A stretch of DNA of 64,000 nucleotides from an uncultured Muribaculaceae bacterium (GTDB taxonomy: Bacteria > Bacteroidota > Bacteroidia > Bacteroidales > Muribaculaceae), in contig CAJTWL010000008.1 in NCBI GenBank assembly GCA_910579845.1, positions 33,373 to 97,372 of the forward strand, written 5' to 3'. A program made the position numbers and the translations under genes. The notes below the pieces were generated by a model. It did no database searches, was not told where the DNA came from, and saw only the letters and a program-made list of their open reading frames with translations. Of this stretch, positions 34,855 through 44,857 are shown piece after piece; the stretch's first letter is position 1, and every line of letters begins with the position of its first letter.

Positions 34855-36312
34855 ATGGAAACGCAGCGTCAGATATTGTACAATCATAGGATTGTTTTAC
34901 GGATTCTATATTGTCTGGCTGATTATATTACAGCCAGCGTTGCTTTCTTTATTTTTGATTTTCTACGTTATAGTTTTTTGCATCTTGAGAATAGCTATAG
35001 CACCTTTGCAAGTTTTATATTTTCTACTAAATTAATTTTAGAACAAGCATTATTCCCGATATTTATATTGGGTGTGTATTGGTTATCAGGATATTATAAC
35101 AAAGATAGCATAATTGAAAAATCAAGAGTACAGGACTTTTTCAATACATTTCATACTTCTATATTCAATACTATTGCGATATTCCTGATCTTGATGATAG
35201 ATGACGGTGTCCCCGTGCATTCAACAAATTATATTCTTTTCGGCATCCTTTTTATACTGTTGTTCCTTCCTACATATCTGCTACGACTCGTAATAACTGC
35301 ACTTAATGTCAGATATCATAAAAGTAATCCAATTATCAGGAACACTCTTGTAATTGGTGTAGATGATACGGCACGACAATTATATTTGAAATTAGTAAAA
35401 CGGGAAAGATTAAATGTCAATAATATAATTGGATTTATAGAGATTCCAGATAAAAGTAAAAATTCAGAAACAAATAAATTTTGCAATAAGCCTGTATGGA
35501 AACTTGATACTATAAAAGATATATGTAAAAGATATGATATAACACAAGTAATAGTATCAAAGAATGCATTTTCTGAAGAAACGCTTTCGTATCTTTTAGA
35601 AAATTTATTCCCGATGGATATATCTGTCAAGATTGAGCCTTCCTTACAATCTTATACTATGTCTAATATCAGAATCAACGATATCTTAGGCGTTCCGTTT
35701 GTAGATTTGACCCATAGTAATCTTTCTGATTTTGAATCAAATGTAAAGAGATTGTCTGATATAGTCATTTCAATTGTCGCCATAATAATACTATCTCCAT
35801 TGTTTTTGATTCTTTCCATTTTAGTAAAGACTACATCAGATGGAGAAGTGTTTTACAAACAGGAAAGAATAGGTAGAAGAAGAGCAAGATTCAACATATA
35901 TAAGTTCCGGTCAATGTATAATGGAGCCGAAAACAACGGACCACAGTTGTCTTGTGACAACGATTCACGTATCACACCACTCGGACAATTTATGCGAAAA
36001 TACAGACTGGATGAAATCCCCCAATTCTGGAATGTCCTCAAAGGAGAAATGTCAATGGTTGGACCTCGTCCGGAAAGAAAGTATTATATCGATAGAATTA
36101 TAAAGAAGGCACCATATTATAATCTGATTTTTCAAATACGCCCAGGCATTACTTCCTGGGGTATGGTTAAATTCGGCTACGCAAAGAATATAGATGAAAT
36201 GGTTGCCCGCACCAAATACGACCTGCTTTATATAAACAACATGTCTATCAGGCTTGATTTGAAAATTATAGTTTATACATTCCGTACAATCTTCCGGGGC
36301 GAAGGTATGTAA
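34855..36312 (+). CDS. Polyprenyl-phosphate sugar-phosphate transferase (exopolysaccharide initiation)
   Basis: A 485-residue membrane enzyme. Four or five N-terminal helices (to ~150) precede a Rossmann-like sensor domain (~155-290), and the C-terminal catalytic domain starts with the reentrant helix DIVISIVAIIILSPLFLIL. Active-site motifs are YKQERIGRRRARFNIYKFRS and LRRT-like RKYRLDEIPQFWNVL, then GEMSMVGPRPE and RPGITSWG. It moves a sugar phosphate from a nucleotide sugar onto undecaprenyl phosphate, starting a capsule, exopolysaccharide or protein glycan. No glycosyltransferases flank it, so it works with genes elsewhere. Confidence 0.85.
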   Translation: METQRQILYNHRIVLRILYCLADYITASVAFFIFDFLRYSFLHLENSYSTFASFIFSTKLILEQALFPIFILGVYWLSGYYNKDSIIEKSRVQDFFNTFHTSIFNTIAIFLILMIDDGVPVHSTNYILFGILFILLFLPTYLLRLVITALNVRYHKSNPIIRNTLVIGVDDTARQLYLKLVKRERLNVNNIIGFIEIPDKSKNSETNKFCNKPVWKLDTIKDICKRYDITQVIVSKNAFSEETLSYLLENLFPMDISVKIEPSLQSYTMSNIRINDILGVPFVDLTHSNLSDFESNVKRLSDIVISIVAIIILSPLFLILSILVKTTSDGEVFYKQERIGRRRARFNIYKFRSMYNGAENNGPQLSCDNDSRITPLGQFMRKYRLDEIPQFWNVLKGEMSMVGPRPERKYYIDRIIKKAPYYNLIFQIRPGITSWGMVKFGYAKNIDEMVARTKYDLLYINNMSIRLDLKIIVYTFRTIFRGEGM

Positions 36313-36329
36313 AACGTAGAACAATAAGA

Positions 36330-38129
36330 ATGGCATATAAAGAAACACATAATAAATTTACAGATCTTTGGATGAAATTCGTGATATGGAGGGAACATCA
36401 TATCAAAGAGAAGAATTTTGTCTTGATTTTATCCTTAATAGTCGGGATTTTATGCGGTTTTGCAGCACAACTGTTGAAATTCTTGATTCATGTTGTCTCT
36501 AATCTTTTGACTTCACACCTTAATATCGGAACTGCAAACTGGTTATATCTTGTTTATCCTGTAATTGGCATCCTGATTGTGACATTGTTCCTTAATCTTG
36601 TCGTAAAAGAAAATATTTCACATGGTGTGACCAAGGTTCTTTATGCAATATCAAGACGAAAGTCAAGACTTAAGAAGAAAAATATCTATGCATCTCTTGT
36701 TGCATCCTCCGTAACAATAGGTTTTGGCGGTTCCGTCGGGGCAGAGGGTCCTATTGTTTTTACCGGAGCTGCTATCGGGTCAAACATTGGACAGGCATTC
36801 AGATTGTCGCCAAGAATATTAATGATACTTGTGGGATGCGGTGCCGCAGCCGGTATTGCGGGAATATTCAGGGCGCCGATAGCCGGAATGCTTTTCACTC
36901 TTGAAGTTTTGATGATTGACTTGACAGGTCTCACTGTAATGCCCCTTTTGCTTGCTTCTGTAACAGGTGCTGTTGTCGCTTATGTGCTCGAAGGATACAA
37001 TGCGGAGTTCATATTTGTTCAATCAGAAATGTTTGCAACCGGCAGAATCCCATTTGCCATTGTGTTGGGTATTATTTGCGGATTGATGTCATATTATTTA
37101 ACAAAAGTGATGTTTATGATGGAGTCAATGTTCGGTAAGCTTAAATCAAGATGTTTAAAAATTATCATAGGCGGTCTGATACTTGCATTACTTATTTTTA
37201 TGTTCCCTCCTCTATACGGAGAGGGATACGGAGCTATAAATGATCTATTAAGCGGGGATATTTCTCATGTTGTAGACGGAACATTCTTCTATGTGGATAG
37301 AAATAATACATGGTTTCTTGCATTATTCATAGGAGTTATTGCATTGACAAAAGCATTTGCCACATCTGCCACAAATGGAGCCGGGGGTGTAGGTGGAACA
37401 TTTGCTCCATCACTTTTCGTTGGAGCATTAACAGGTTTTATATTCGCTTACGTAATTAATAACCTGGATCTCGGTATTGAACTTTCACAAAAGAATTTCA
37501 CTTTGATGGGAATGGCAGGTGTAATGGCGGGAGTAATGCATGCTCCGTTAATGGCAATATTCCTGACTGCTGAAATGACAGGTGGGTATGATCTCTTTTT
37601 ACCATTACTGATTGTTGCCGGGCTTGCATATATAACAATACGGTTGTTTACACCATACAGTATCTATACCATGCGCCTTGCAAAGGCTGGTGATCTCGTA
37701 ACTCATCAGAAAGACAAGGCAGTTCTGACATTGCTTAAAGTAGATAATCTTATAGAAATGGACTTTAAGACAGTGAGCCCGGAAATGAATCTTAAGGAGA
37801 TGGTTGATGTCATATCCATATCCAACCGTAACTTATTTCCGGTTGTGGACTCTGACGGAATGCTAAAAGGCGTGGTATTACTTGATGAAATTAGAAATAT
37901 CATGTTTCGGGCTGATTTATATAAAAAAATGCATGTTTCCAGATTTATGTCAGCAGTGCCAGATGTGATAGAAGTTGATTATCATATGGATAAGGTAATG
38001 GAGATTTTCGACAAGACAAATGCATGGAATTTACCTGTTGTCGACAACGGAAGATATATTGGATTTGTCTCAAAATCAAAAATCTTCAATTCATATAGAA
38101 GGGTGTTAAGACATTTTACAGAAGATTAA
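36330..38129 (+). CDS. ClC-type chloride channel/antiporter with CBS domains
   Basis: A 599-residue ClC protein. The anion-path motifs are GFGGSVGAEGPIVFTG (GSxGxE with the gating Glu), GIFRAPIAGMLFTLE and GAGGVGGTFAPSLFVGA. Two CBS domains fill the C-terminus (~470-595: LKEMVDVISISNRNLFPVVD and VMEIFDKTNAWNLPVVDN), which usually bind adenine nucleotides and control opening. It likely exchanges Cl- for H+ or lets Cl- through. It continues the operon, 17 bases after the sugar transferase. Confidence 0.9.
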   Translation: MAYKETHNKFTDLWMKFVIWREHHIKEKNFVLILSLIVGILCGFAAQLLKFLIHVVSNLLTSHLNIGTANWLYLVYPVIGILIVTLFLNLVVKENISHGVTKVLYAISRRKSRLKKKNIYASLVASSVTIGFGGSVGAEGPIVFTGAAIGSNIGQAFRLSPRILMILVGCGAAAGIAGIFRAPIAGMLFTLEVLMIDLTGLTVMPLLLASVTGAVVAYVLEGYNAEFIFVQSEMFATGRIPFAIVLGIICGLMSYYLTKVMFMMESMFGKLKSRCLKIIIGGLILALLIFMFPPLYGEGYGAINDLLSGDISHVVDGTFFYVDRNNTWFLALFIGVIALTKAFATSATNGAGGVGGTFAPSLFVGALTGFIFAYVINNLDLGIELSQKNFTLMGMAGVMAGVMHAPLMAIFLTAEMTGGYDLFLPLLIVAGLAYITIRLFTPYSIYTMRLAKAGDLVTHQKDKAVLTLLKVDNLIEMDFKTVSPEMNLKEMVDVISISNRNLFPVVDSDGMLKGVVLLDEIRNIMFRADLYKKMHVSRFMSAVPDVIEVDYHMDKVMEIFDKTNAWNLPVVDNGRYIGFVSKSKIFNSYRRVLRHFTED

Positions 38130-38146
38130 TGATAGTTTGAGAAAGA

Positions 38147-39115
38147 ATGAATAAAAGTGATCTTAAAATCGTTTTTTTCGGCACTCCTGAATTCGCTGTT
38201 GCCAGTCTGGATTCATTAGTAAGCGGTGGATATAATGTTTGTGCTGTTGTAACCATGCCGGATAAGGAAGGTGGCAGAGGAAAGAAGAAAATTGAGAGCG
38301 AAGTAAAAAAATATGCCGTAAACCATAATATCCCGTTACTTCAACCCGAAAAATTGAAAAATATTGATTTCATCTCATCCCTTAGAAATATTAATGCAGA
38401 TCTGTTTATAGTAATTGCATTCCGGATGCTGCCGGAAGTCGTATGGTCAATGCCTCGCTTCGGAACTTTTAACCTACATGGATCTTTACTTCCAAAATAC
38501 AGAGGTGCAGCACCTATTAACAGAGCTATTATGAATGGGGAAAAAGAAACCGGGGTTACAACCTTTTTCCTTAAGCATGAGATTGACACAGGCGATATAA
38601 TCGGTCAGAGAGCTATCAGTATTGAAGAGAATGATAATGTAGGGAAAGTGTATGACGAACTTATGAAGATAGGTTCGGATATGGTTATTGATACTGTCAA
38701 TTCTATTATAGACGGTACTGTCCGAACAATGCCACAACCTGAAGGTGAATATATACCTGCGCCAAAAATTTTCAAAGAAGACTGTAGAATAAGCTGGAAT
38801 AATAGAGCACAGGAAATTCATAATCACGTCAGAGGTTTATCGCCTTCCCCATGTGCATTTACGCATTTAATTGATATAAATGGAAAAGAATCTGATATAA
38901 AGATTTACGAGACAGCTCTCATTAAAGATAGAAATTTAATGTCTGCTGTATCTGATAATGCATCAGAGCCTGGTGAAATATATATAGAAAAAAGACATAT
39001 GTATGCCGCTACCGGTAGTGATCCAATTGAAATATTGTCAGTTCAACCTTCAGGAAAAAAACGGATGGATGTTTCCGCCTTTCTTTTGGGCTACCATCCT
39101 GCTTGTTTTAAGTAG
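38147..39115 (+). CDS. fmt: Methionyl-tRNA formyltransferase
   Basis: A 322-residue enzyme that formylates the initiator Met-tRNA. It starts MNKSDLKIVFFGTPEFAV and carries the formyl-THF site FNLHGSLLPKYRGAAPINRA with Asn/His, and Asp in FLKHEIDTGDII. The C-terminal OB-like domain begins ISWNNRAQEIHNHVRGLSP. The usual partner def is not adjacent. Intergenic spacing of 17 bases before it suggests read-through from the chloride channel gene. Confidence 0.95.
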   Translation: MNKSDLKIVFFGTPEFAVASLDSLVSGGYNVCAVVTMPDKEGGRGKKKIESEVKKYAVNHNIPLLQPEKLKNIDFISSLRNINADLFIVIAFRMLPEVVWSMPRFGTFNLHGSLLPKYRGAAPINRAIMNGEKETGVTTFFLKHEIDTGDIIGQRAISIEENDNVGKVYDELMKIGSDMVIDTVNSIIDGTVRTMPQPEGEYIPAPKIFKEDCRISWNNRAQEIHNHVRGLSPSPCAFTHLIDINGKESDIKIYETALIKDRNLMSAVSDNASEPGEIYIEKRHMYAATGSDPIEILSVQPSGKKRMDVSAFLLGYHPACFK

Positions 39116-39165
39116 TGAAGTGATTTAAACTTCAGTATCATAAACCATCGATATCAAAAATTAAT

Positions 39166-40905
39166 GTGGAATCAGATACATCGAAAATAAACTGTCAAAT
39201 TATTCTTGATCTTCTTATTGAGAAAGGGATTTATGATATTGTTTACTCTCCGGGGAGCAGGAATGCGCCACTACTTATTGGAATAAATGCCCGTAAGGAA
39301 TTCAGAACGTATAGGTGTTTTGATGAACGCACAGCCGGATTCCTTGCTTTAGGAATCGCTGTCTCGAGACAGAAACCGGTTGTGCTTTGCTGTACATCGG
39401 GTACAGCTCTTTATAATTATGCTCCGGCAGTAGCGGAAGCATATTATCAGAATATCCCTCTAATTCTTTTAACGGCCGACCGCCCTATCGAATGGATAGA
39501 TCAAGATGATTCACAGACTCTTATCCAACCGGGCGCTATCGATAATATAGTCAAGAAATCATTTGATATACCGGAAGATTCAACCTTCTCACAAGATTCT
39601 AAATGGTTTGTAAACAGAACTGTCAATGAAGCAATAAATCTTGCAACCTCAAAACTTAAGGGTCCTGTTCATATAAATGTAAGATTAAGCGACCCACTCT
39701 CTCAATTGATAAGTAAATCCAACAATGACAATGTGCGCGCTGTTGAACTGATTGAAGATCACACACTGACTGAGAATAGCTATAGGAAATTGTCTGAATT
39801 GTTGGTAAATAAAAAGATCCTGATAGTAGCAGGATTTATGTTGCCTGATTTTAAATTAAATAAATCCCTTTTAAAACTCATACAGCTTCCTAATGTAAAA
39901 GTATGCTGTGAAACTCTTTCTAATCTTCATCTTCCGGGTAATCCTTATGCTGTGGATCGCATTTTTAACATAGTTGATTTATCTTCTGATAAAAACAAAA
40001 TATGCGAAGAACTTAAACCCGATATTGTTATCTCAATTGGTGGAGCTCTTGTTTCACGTAAATTAAAGGAGTTTATACGAAATTATGCACCGGAGGAGGT
40101 CTGGACATTGGGAAATACAAGAATGGGGGTTGACTGTTTTAAATCTCTTACCAGGCACATTGATGTTGATCCTTCCCGTTTCTTTATGGGGATATGTAAA
40201 TATCTTAATAAATGGCAACTTAATAACGAAAACAGCAAAGCAGTTCCTGAATATAATAAATTCTGGGAAAGACTTTATGACCATAGTGTAAAGAGAGATG
40301 TGCTATTTTTTGATCAATACAGTACTTGGTCAGAACTTATTGCATTAAGATATGTCTTAAATCATATCCCGGAAAAGTATAACCTTTTTCTTTCAAACGG
40401 GACTCCTGTCAGATATGGACAATTATTTACCGAACGGATTCCGCATGCTGTCTATTCAAATAGAGGTGTTTCCGGAATAGAAGGTACAAACGCCACAGCT
40501 CTTGGGGTAAGTTGTGCCTTTAACGGTAATACCCTGCTTATAACCGGAGATTTGTCTTTTGGCTATGATACGGGGGTTCTCGGTCATTATAGACTAAATA
40601 AGAGGCTTAAAATTATTATAATTAATAATAGAGGAGGTGGCATATTTAGATTTATAAATACAACTCGGAATCTTGAATGTAGGGAAGAAATGTTTTGTGC
40701 GGATCCAGACATTCCTGTGAAGGGTCTTGCCGATGCTTTCAAATGGGATTATTATAGAGCGGAAAAAATGTCTGAACTCGAATCCGAATTTACAAAATTT
40801 ATTGATTCCAAGAAAAAAGGGATATTGGAAATAGTTGTGGATCCTACTTTAAGTTCACAACAATTAATTGATTATTTCACAAAAAAACATATAGTTGAAT
40901 TATGA
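39166..40905 (+). CDS. menD: Menaquinone biosynthesis SEPHCHC synthase
   Basis: A 579-residue thiamine-diphosphate enzyme joining isochorismate and 2-oxoglutarate. It starts at a GTG (39166); an overlapping ATG at 39164 is out of frame. Features are the N-terminal [13 protein letters not shown] and [13 protein letters not shown] (catalytic Glu region), and the C-terminal cofactor motif [16 protein letters not shown]...[12 protein letters not shown]. First gene of menDBCE. menF (isochorismate synthase) and menH are not in the window. Confidence 0.95.
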   Translation: MESDTSKINCQIILDLLIEKGIYDIVYSPGSRNAPLLIGINARKEFRTYRCFDERTAGFLALGIAVSRQKPVVLCCTSGTALYNYAPAVAEAYYQNIPLILLTADRPIEWIDQDDSQTLIQPGAIDNIVKKSFDIPEDSTFSQDSKWFVNRTVNEAINLATSKLKGPVHINVRLSDPLSQLISKSNNDNVRAVELIEDHTLTENSYRKLSELLVNKKILIVAGFMLPDFKLNKSLLKLIQLPNVKVCCETLSNLHLPGNPYAVDRIFNIVDLSSDKNKICEELKPDIVISIGGALVSRKLKEFIRNYAPEEVWTLGNTRMGVDCFKSLTRHIDVDPSRFFMGICKYLNKWQLNNENSKAVPEYNKFWERLYDHSVKRDVLFFDQYSTWSELIALRYVLNHIPEKYNLFLSNGTPVRYGQLFTERIPHAVYSNRGVSGIEGTNATALGVSCAFNGNTLLITGDLSFGYDTGVLGHYRLNKRLKIIIINNRGGGIFRFINTTRNLECREEMFCADPDIPVKGLADAFKWDYYRAEKMSELESEFTKFIDSKKKGILEIVVDPTLSSQQLIDYFTKKHIVEL

Positions 40906-41720
40906 ACGCAAATTGGACTAAGATTAAAGAATATAACGATATTTTATTTGAATATTTTGATGGTGTTGCAAAAATTACAATAAATCGTCCTGAGGTTTAT
41001 AACGCATTCCGTCCTCAAACAAATATGGAGATGCTTGATGCATTCTCAATATGCAGAGAACGTGCTGATATAAGGGTTATAATATTGACTGGTGCTGGTG
41101 AAAAGGCTTTTTGTAGTGGAGGTGACCAGAATGCTAAAAGTAGAGGCGGATATGTCGGTGATGACGGAGTGCCGAGATTAAATGTTTTAGAACTTCATCA
41201 TGCTATCAGATCAATCCCGAAACCCGTCATAGCGATGGTCAATGGATACGCTATTGGAGGAGGTAATGTGCTGAATGTGATTTGCGATCTCAGCATAGCT
41301 TCGGATAATGCAAGATTTGGTCAGACCGGTCCCAAAGTAGGTAGTTTTGATGCAGGTTTTGGCTCCTCTTATCTGGCAAGATGTGTGGGTCAGAAAAAAG
41401 CACGTGAAATATGGTATTTGTGCAGACAATATACAGCACAGGAGGCTTTGGAGATGGGAATGATAAATCATGTCGTACCGTTTGATAAGCTGGAAGAAAC
41501 CACACTTGAATGGTGCCACACTATAATGACACGTTCTCCTTTTGCCATTCGTATGATCAAAAGAGGATTGAATGCGGAACTTGATGGTCAGCACGGTCTT
41601 ATGGAATTTGCGGGTGATGCTACTCTCATGTATTATATGATGGATGAATCACAAGAAGGTAAAAATGCCTTTCTCGAGAAAAGAGATCCGGATTTTGATC
41701 AATTCCCGATGTTCCCTTGA
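40902..41720 (+). CDS. menB: 1,4-dihydroxy-2-naphthoyl-CoA synthase
   Basis: A 272-residue crotonase-fold enzyme closing the naphthoate ring from OSB-CoA. It shows the CoA/oxyanion segments [10 protein letters not shown] and [21 protein letters not shown], plus the MenB-specific [14 protein letters not shown] and [15 protein letters not shown]. It overlaps menD by the ATGA junction. The length agrees with the family. Confidence 0.95.
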   Translation: MNANWTKIKEYNDILFEYFDGVAKITINRPEVYNAFRPQTNMEMLDAFSICRERADIRVIILTGAGEKAFCSGGDQNAKSRGGYVGDDGVPRLNVLELHHAIRSIPKPVIAMVNGYAIGGGNVLNVICDLSIASDNARFGQTGPKVGSFDAGFGSSYLARCVGQKKAREIWYLCRQYTAQEALEMGMINHVVPFDKLEETTLEWCHTIMTRSPFAIRMIKRGLNAELDGQHGLMEFAGDATLMYYMMDESQEGKNAFLEKRDPDFDQFPMFP

Positions 41721-41731
41721 TTTGTAATAAG

Positions 41732-42790
41732 ATGAGACTTCAATTTGCACCTTATAATCTTAAATTTGCAACTCCGGCTGGTACTTCAAGAGGAATTCTT
41801 ACTGAAAAGATTACATGTTTTATAAGAATTTTCGATGAAAACAATCCTGAGAGGTTTGGCATAGGAGAAGCCGGTATTTTCCCCGGCTTATCAGTCGAGG
41901 CAAATGATACGTTCTTTTATAAGCTGATGGAATTACAAGCCAATGTCAGGATAGGACGTTCAACAGATCTTACAAGTTTTCCTTCGCTTCAATCAGGACT
42001 CGAGCAGGCAATCAGAGACTTTACCGGTGGATGTCGTGGAATATATTTTGATTCACCTTTTGTATCTGGTAAAGAGCCTATATGTATCAACGGGTTGATA
42101 TGGATGGGGACATATGATGTGATGAGAGATCAGATTGAAAAAAAGATCAATGCCGGTTTTAAATGTATAAAACTTAAAATAGGAGCAATAGATTGGAATA
42201 AAGAGATAGAACTTGTAAAAAAAATAAGAAAAGATTTCTACAGAGATAATATAGAAATTCGTGTTGATGCAAACGGCGCATTTGATATGGATACTGTTCT
42301 CATTAAACTGAAGATGCTTGCTGATCTTGGAGTGCATTCGATTGAACAGCCTATCAAGGCAGGGAATCCGGAACTTATGGCGTTCTTATGCTCTGTATCG
42401 CCTTTGCCGATTGCTCTGGATGAGGAACTTGTTGGCAAATTTACTATGGATTCAAAACGAATATTACTTGATACGATAAGACCTCAATATATAATATTAA
42501 AGCCGTCGCTTATTGGCGGGTATTCAGGAGCGGAGGAATGGATAAGGCTTGCCGATGAATACGGAACAGGATGGTGGTTCACTTCCGCACTTGAGTCAAA
42601 TATTGGATTGAATGCTATTGCCCAATGGGTGGCGACTCTGAATTGCACTATGCCTCAAGGTTTGGGAATAGGAGCTCTATATACTAATAATCTTCAAAGT
42701 CCATTATATCTTAAGAATGAGAATTTAATGTATAATCCTGATTTATCTTTTGACCGTAATCAACTTGACGCACTTGATTGGAGAGAATGA
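41732..42790 (+). CDS. menC: o-Succinylbenzoate synthase
   Basis: A 352-residue enolase-superfamily enzyme from ATG 41732; a TTG at 41717 in frame overlaps the menB stop and is less likely. Catalytic lysine motif KLKIG, metal ligands in RVDANGAFD, IEQPI and ALDEEL, and the second lysine KPSLIGG are in the usual order. It dehydrates SHCHC to o-succinylbenzoate. Its stop overlaps menE. Confidence 0.9.
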   Translation: MRLQFAPYNLKFATPAGTSRGILTEKITCFIRIFDENNPERFGIGEAGIFPGLSVEANDTFFYKLMELQANVRIGRSTDLTSFPSLQSGLEQAIRDFTGGCRGIYFDSPFVSGKEPICINGLIWMGTYDVMRDQIEKKINAGFKCIKLKIGAIDWNKEIELVKKIRKDFYRDNIEIRVDANGAFDMDTVLIKLKMLADLGVHSIEQPIKAGNPELMAFLCSVSPLPIALDEELVGKFTMDSKRILLDTIRPQYIILKPSLIGGYSGAEEWIRLADEYGTGWWFTSALESNIGLNAIAQWVATLNCTMPQGLGIGALYTNNLQSPLYLKNENLMYNPDLSFDRNQLDALDWRE

Positions 42791-43737
42791 CATACGATGA
42801 ATTAGACAAAGAATGGCAGTCGAATAGTTCTTACATACAGTGCCACACTTCCGGCTCTACAGGAGATCCGACTGATATATTTATACCAAAGATTCAAATG
42901 CGCAACAGTGCTATGCGCACTGTGAGGTATTTTGGTTTGAACGAACATTCTCATATATATTCATGTATCTCTCCTGATTTTATTGGCGGAAAGATGGTTT
43001 ATGTCAGAAGCAAGGTCTGTGGTTGCTCTTTCGAAAGTGAGATTCCATCAAATAAACCTTTAAGAACATATTCCGGACCGGATATTGATTTAATCTCCGT
43101 TGTACCCTCACAAATGGCATATATATTAGATAATCAGTTGACAATGCCACATATAAGGAATTTTCTAATCGGAGGTTCTCAAGTACCGGACACATTAAGA
43201 GATAGAATTGTAAAATCAGGTATTAGCGCATATGAATCATATGGAATGACAGAGACATCTTCTCACATTGCCATCAGAAAAATAACTTCAGTTCCAACTC
43301 CGTTTGTTACACTTGACGGAATATCGGTTGTGGATTATAGAGGTGTATTAAAAATTAATATAGACGGGTGGAAATCTTTTATAACAAACGATTGTGCCGA
43401 ACTTTTGTCTGATCGGGAATTTTATATAACTGGAAGAGCAGACAATGTAATAGTTACCGGAGGAATTAAAATTAATCCCGAGACTCTGGAACTGAAACTA
43501 TCCGGTATTCTTGATATTCCATTCGTAATATCATCATTGCCAGATGACAAATGGAGCGAGAAGCTGGTACTTGTTACAGAGACCTCCCCTATTGATATTC
43601 CAAGGATAAAGAGAATTGTAGAAATGCGGCTTCATGGATATGAAAGACCCAAAGACTACTATTCACTCCCTAAAATACCGAGAACAGAGAATGGTAAATT
43701 TAAACGTAAAGAGATTCGGAAGTTCTTGACAGATTAA
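42787..43737 (+). CDS. menE: Short O-succinylbenzoate-CoA ligase
   Basis: A 316-residue acyl-adenylating enzyme from ATG 42787, overlapping the menC stop. It has the AMP-binding loop CHTSGSTGDP (TSGSTG at 21-26), the A5 segment YESYGMTETSSHIA and the C-terminal catalytic Lys region PKIPRTENGKFKRKEIRK. OSB-CoA ligases usually have ~450-490 residues; here the first ~150 residues ahead of the P-loop are missing, so the protein begins almost at the P-loop. Its position as last gene of menDBCE strongly supports the function. Confidence 0.8.
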   Translation: MTYDELDKEWQSNSSYIQCHTSGSTGDPTDIFIPKIQMRNSAMRTVRYFGLNEHSHIYSCISPDFIGGKMVYVRSKVCGCSFESEIPSNKPLRTYSGPDIDLISVVPSQMAYILDNQLTMPHIRNFLIGGSQVPDTLRDRIVKSGISAYESYGMTETSSHIAIRKITSVPTPFVTLDGISVVDYRGVLKINIDGWKSFITNDCAELLSDREFYITGRADNVIVTGGIKINPETLELKLSGILDIPFVISSLPDDKWSEKLVLVTETSPIDIPRIKRIVEMRLHGYERPKDYYSLPKIPRTENGKFKRKEIRKFLTD

Positions 43738-43800
43738 TTTTTAACATTGCTGTGAAATAAAAAAACACGCATTCCAATAAGTATAGAACGTTATCGCAAA

Positions 43801-43852
43801 AAAAGGAACCGCACTTTAAAACTCTGTTTACGTTTAAAGTGCGGTTCCTTTT
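43801..43852. terminator. Strong terminator after menE
   Basis: A perfect 20-base stem: AAAAGGAACCGCACTTTAAA pairs with its reverse complement at 43833-43852 across a 12-base loop. The A-rich left and T-rich right arms make it work for both the rightward men operon and the leftward secreted-protein gene. Confidence 0.85.
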
Positions 43853-43886
43853 GCTAAGTCTATTATGCATTATTTTAAGATGGGAA

Positions 43887-44711
43887 TCAATCTAATGTGA
43901 TACCCGAGATATTCCACACGCTACCGGCAGGATTCGCAATAAAGTCTACTAATTTGACACCATCTTTTAACGGAGACTCAAACTGGTAAACATATCCTAT
44001 CGATTCATTGCGGGATATATTTATTGTTTTTGGATGTTGAGGAAGACCAGCACCCCACAATAGCTTATACTTATTGCCGGTTTTAGGGTCAAGCAAATAA
44101 GGAGTGGTTGTCGCTGTGAGTTCATGTGATTTATAATCATCTGGAGCTGTATATTTGAACCAGATATTACAAATCTTGCCATCATCAGTCACCGCAATAA
44201 TTTCATATTTGATTTTATCAGACTTCAGATTCTTTGGGAACCACTGTTTTATTGAGTTGTCAGGATTGACAATTGGCAATCCGCTCAAGTCAATGTCACT
44301 GTAGCCCATACTGGCGTCAACCTTCTTGACACTGTCAGGCATTGGTGCAAAATAAAGAGTAGCCGTTGCACGCTGCTCCCCTTCTGTAGGAAACACATAT
44401 CTAAAAGGTTCCTTAGGAATACCATCTGCATAAATTAGAGGATATTTATCACCCGTCGCCCGATCAATCAGACAATCTGAATATAAAAATCTTTTTGACC
44501 AACCCTTGTCTTGCCATGGGTTGTAAAAATCGACTACCAAAATTGTACTTGCCGCAGTACGAATAACCTTTTTTAAGGTAAATTCCTCTTGGCTATAATG
44601 AACCTTGTGTGGCACTGGCTCTTTTATTACTTTACCGTCAAAATAGCTTTGAGCTGCAACTTGACCAATGCCTATAAGTGTCAAAGTCATGAATAATACA
44701 ATTTTTCTCAT
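43887..44711 (-). CDS. Secreted protein with a duplicated domain, unknown function
   Basis: A 274-residue protein with a signal peptide (MRKIVLFMTLTLIGIGQVAA-Q). The mature part seems to hold two related units: one with DRATGDKYPLIYADGIPKEP and PDSVKKVDASMGYSDIDLSG, the other with DPKTGNKYKLLWGAGLPQHP and LKDGVKLVDFIANP...WNISGITLD. Both are beta-rich and of similar length, suggesting an old tandem duplication of a ~125-residue beta-sandwich. It is presumably periplasmic or surface-exposed. No named family recognised. It is a single gene between two hairpins. Confidence 0.6.
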   Translation of the reverse strand: MRKIVLFMTLTLIGIGQVAAQSYFDGKVIKEPVPHKVHYSQEEFTLKKVIRTAASTILVVDFYNPWQDKGWSKRFLYSDCLIDRATGDKYPLIYADGIPKEPFRYVFPTEGEQRATATLYFAPMPDSVKKVDASMGYSDIDLSGLPIVNPDNSIKQWFPKNLKSDKIKYEIIAVTDDGKICNIWFKYTAPDDYKSHELTATTTPYLLDPKTGNKYKLLWGAGLPQHPKTINISRNESIGYVYQFESPLKDGVKLVDFIANPAGSVWNISGITLD

Positions 44712-44748
44712 AAATAGTCAATATATTATTGTTTTAATTTAATTAAGA

Positions 44749-44811
44749 AGCGGGAAGCTTATCATATTTGCAAATATATGAATATTTAGCAAAATAAACA
44801 AGCTTCCCGCT
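44749..44811. repeat. 12-base inverted repeat downstream of clpC
   Basis: AGCGGGAAGCTT (44749-44760) and AAGCTTCCCGCT (44800-44811) pair across a 39-base AT-rich loop that itself contains ATATTTGCAAATAT, a smaller palindrome. It lies after clpC and before the next leftward gene. It may terminate clpC, but no clear T run follows on the minus strand. Confidence 0.5.
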
Positions 44812-44857
44812 CTATAGGCAGGTTATTGCAATACAAAATTATTGAAGTATCCCATAA

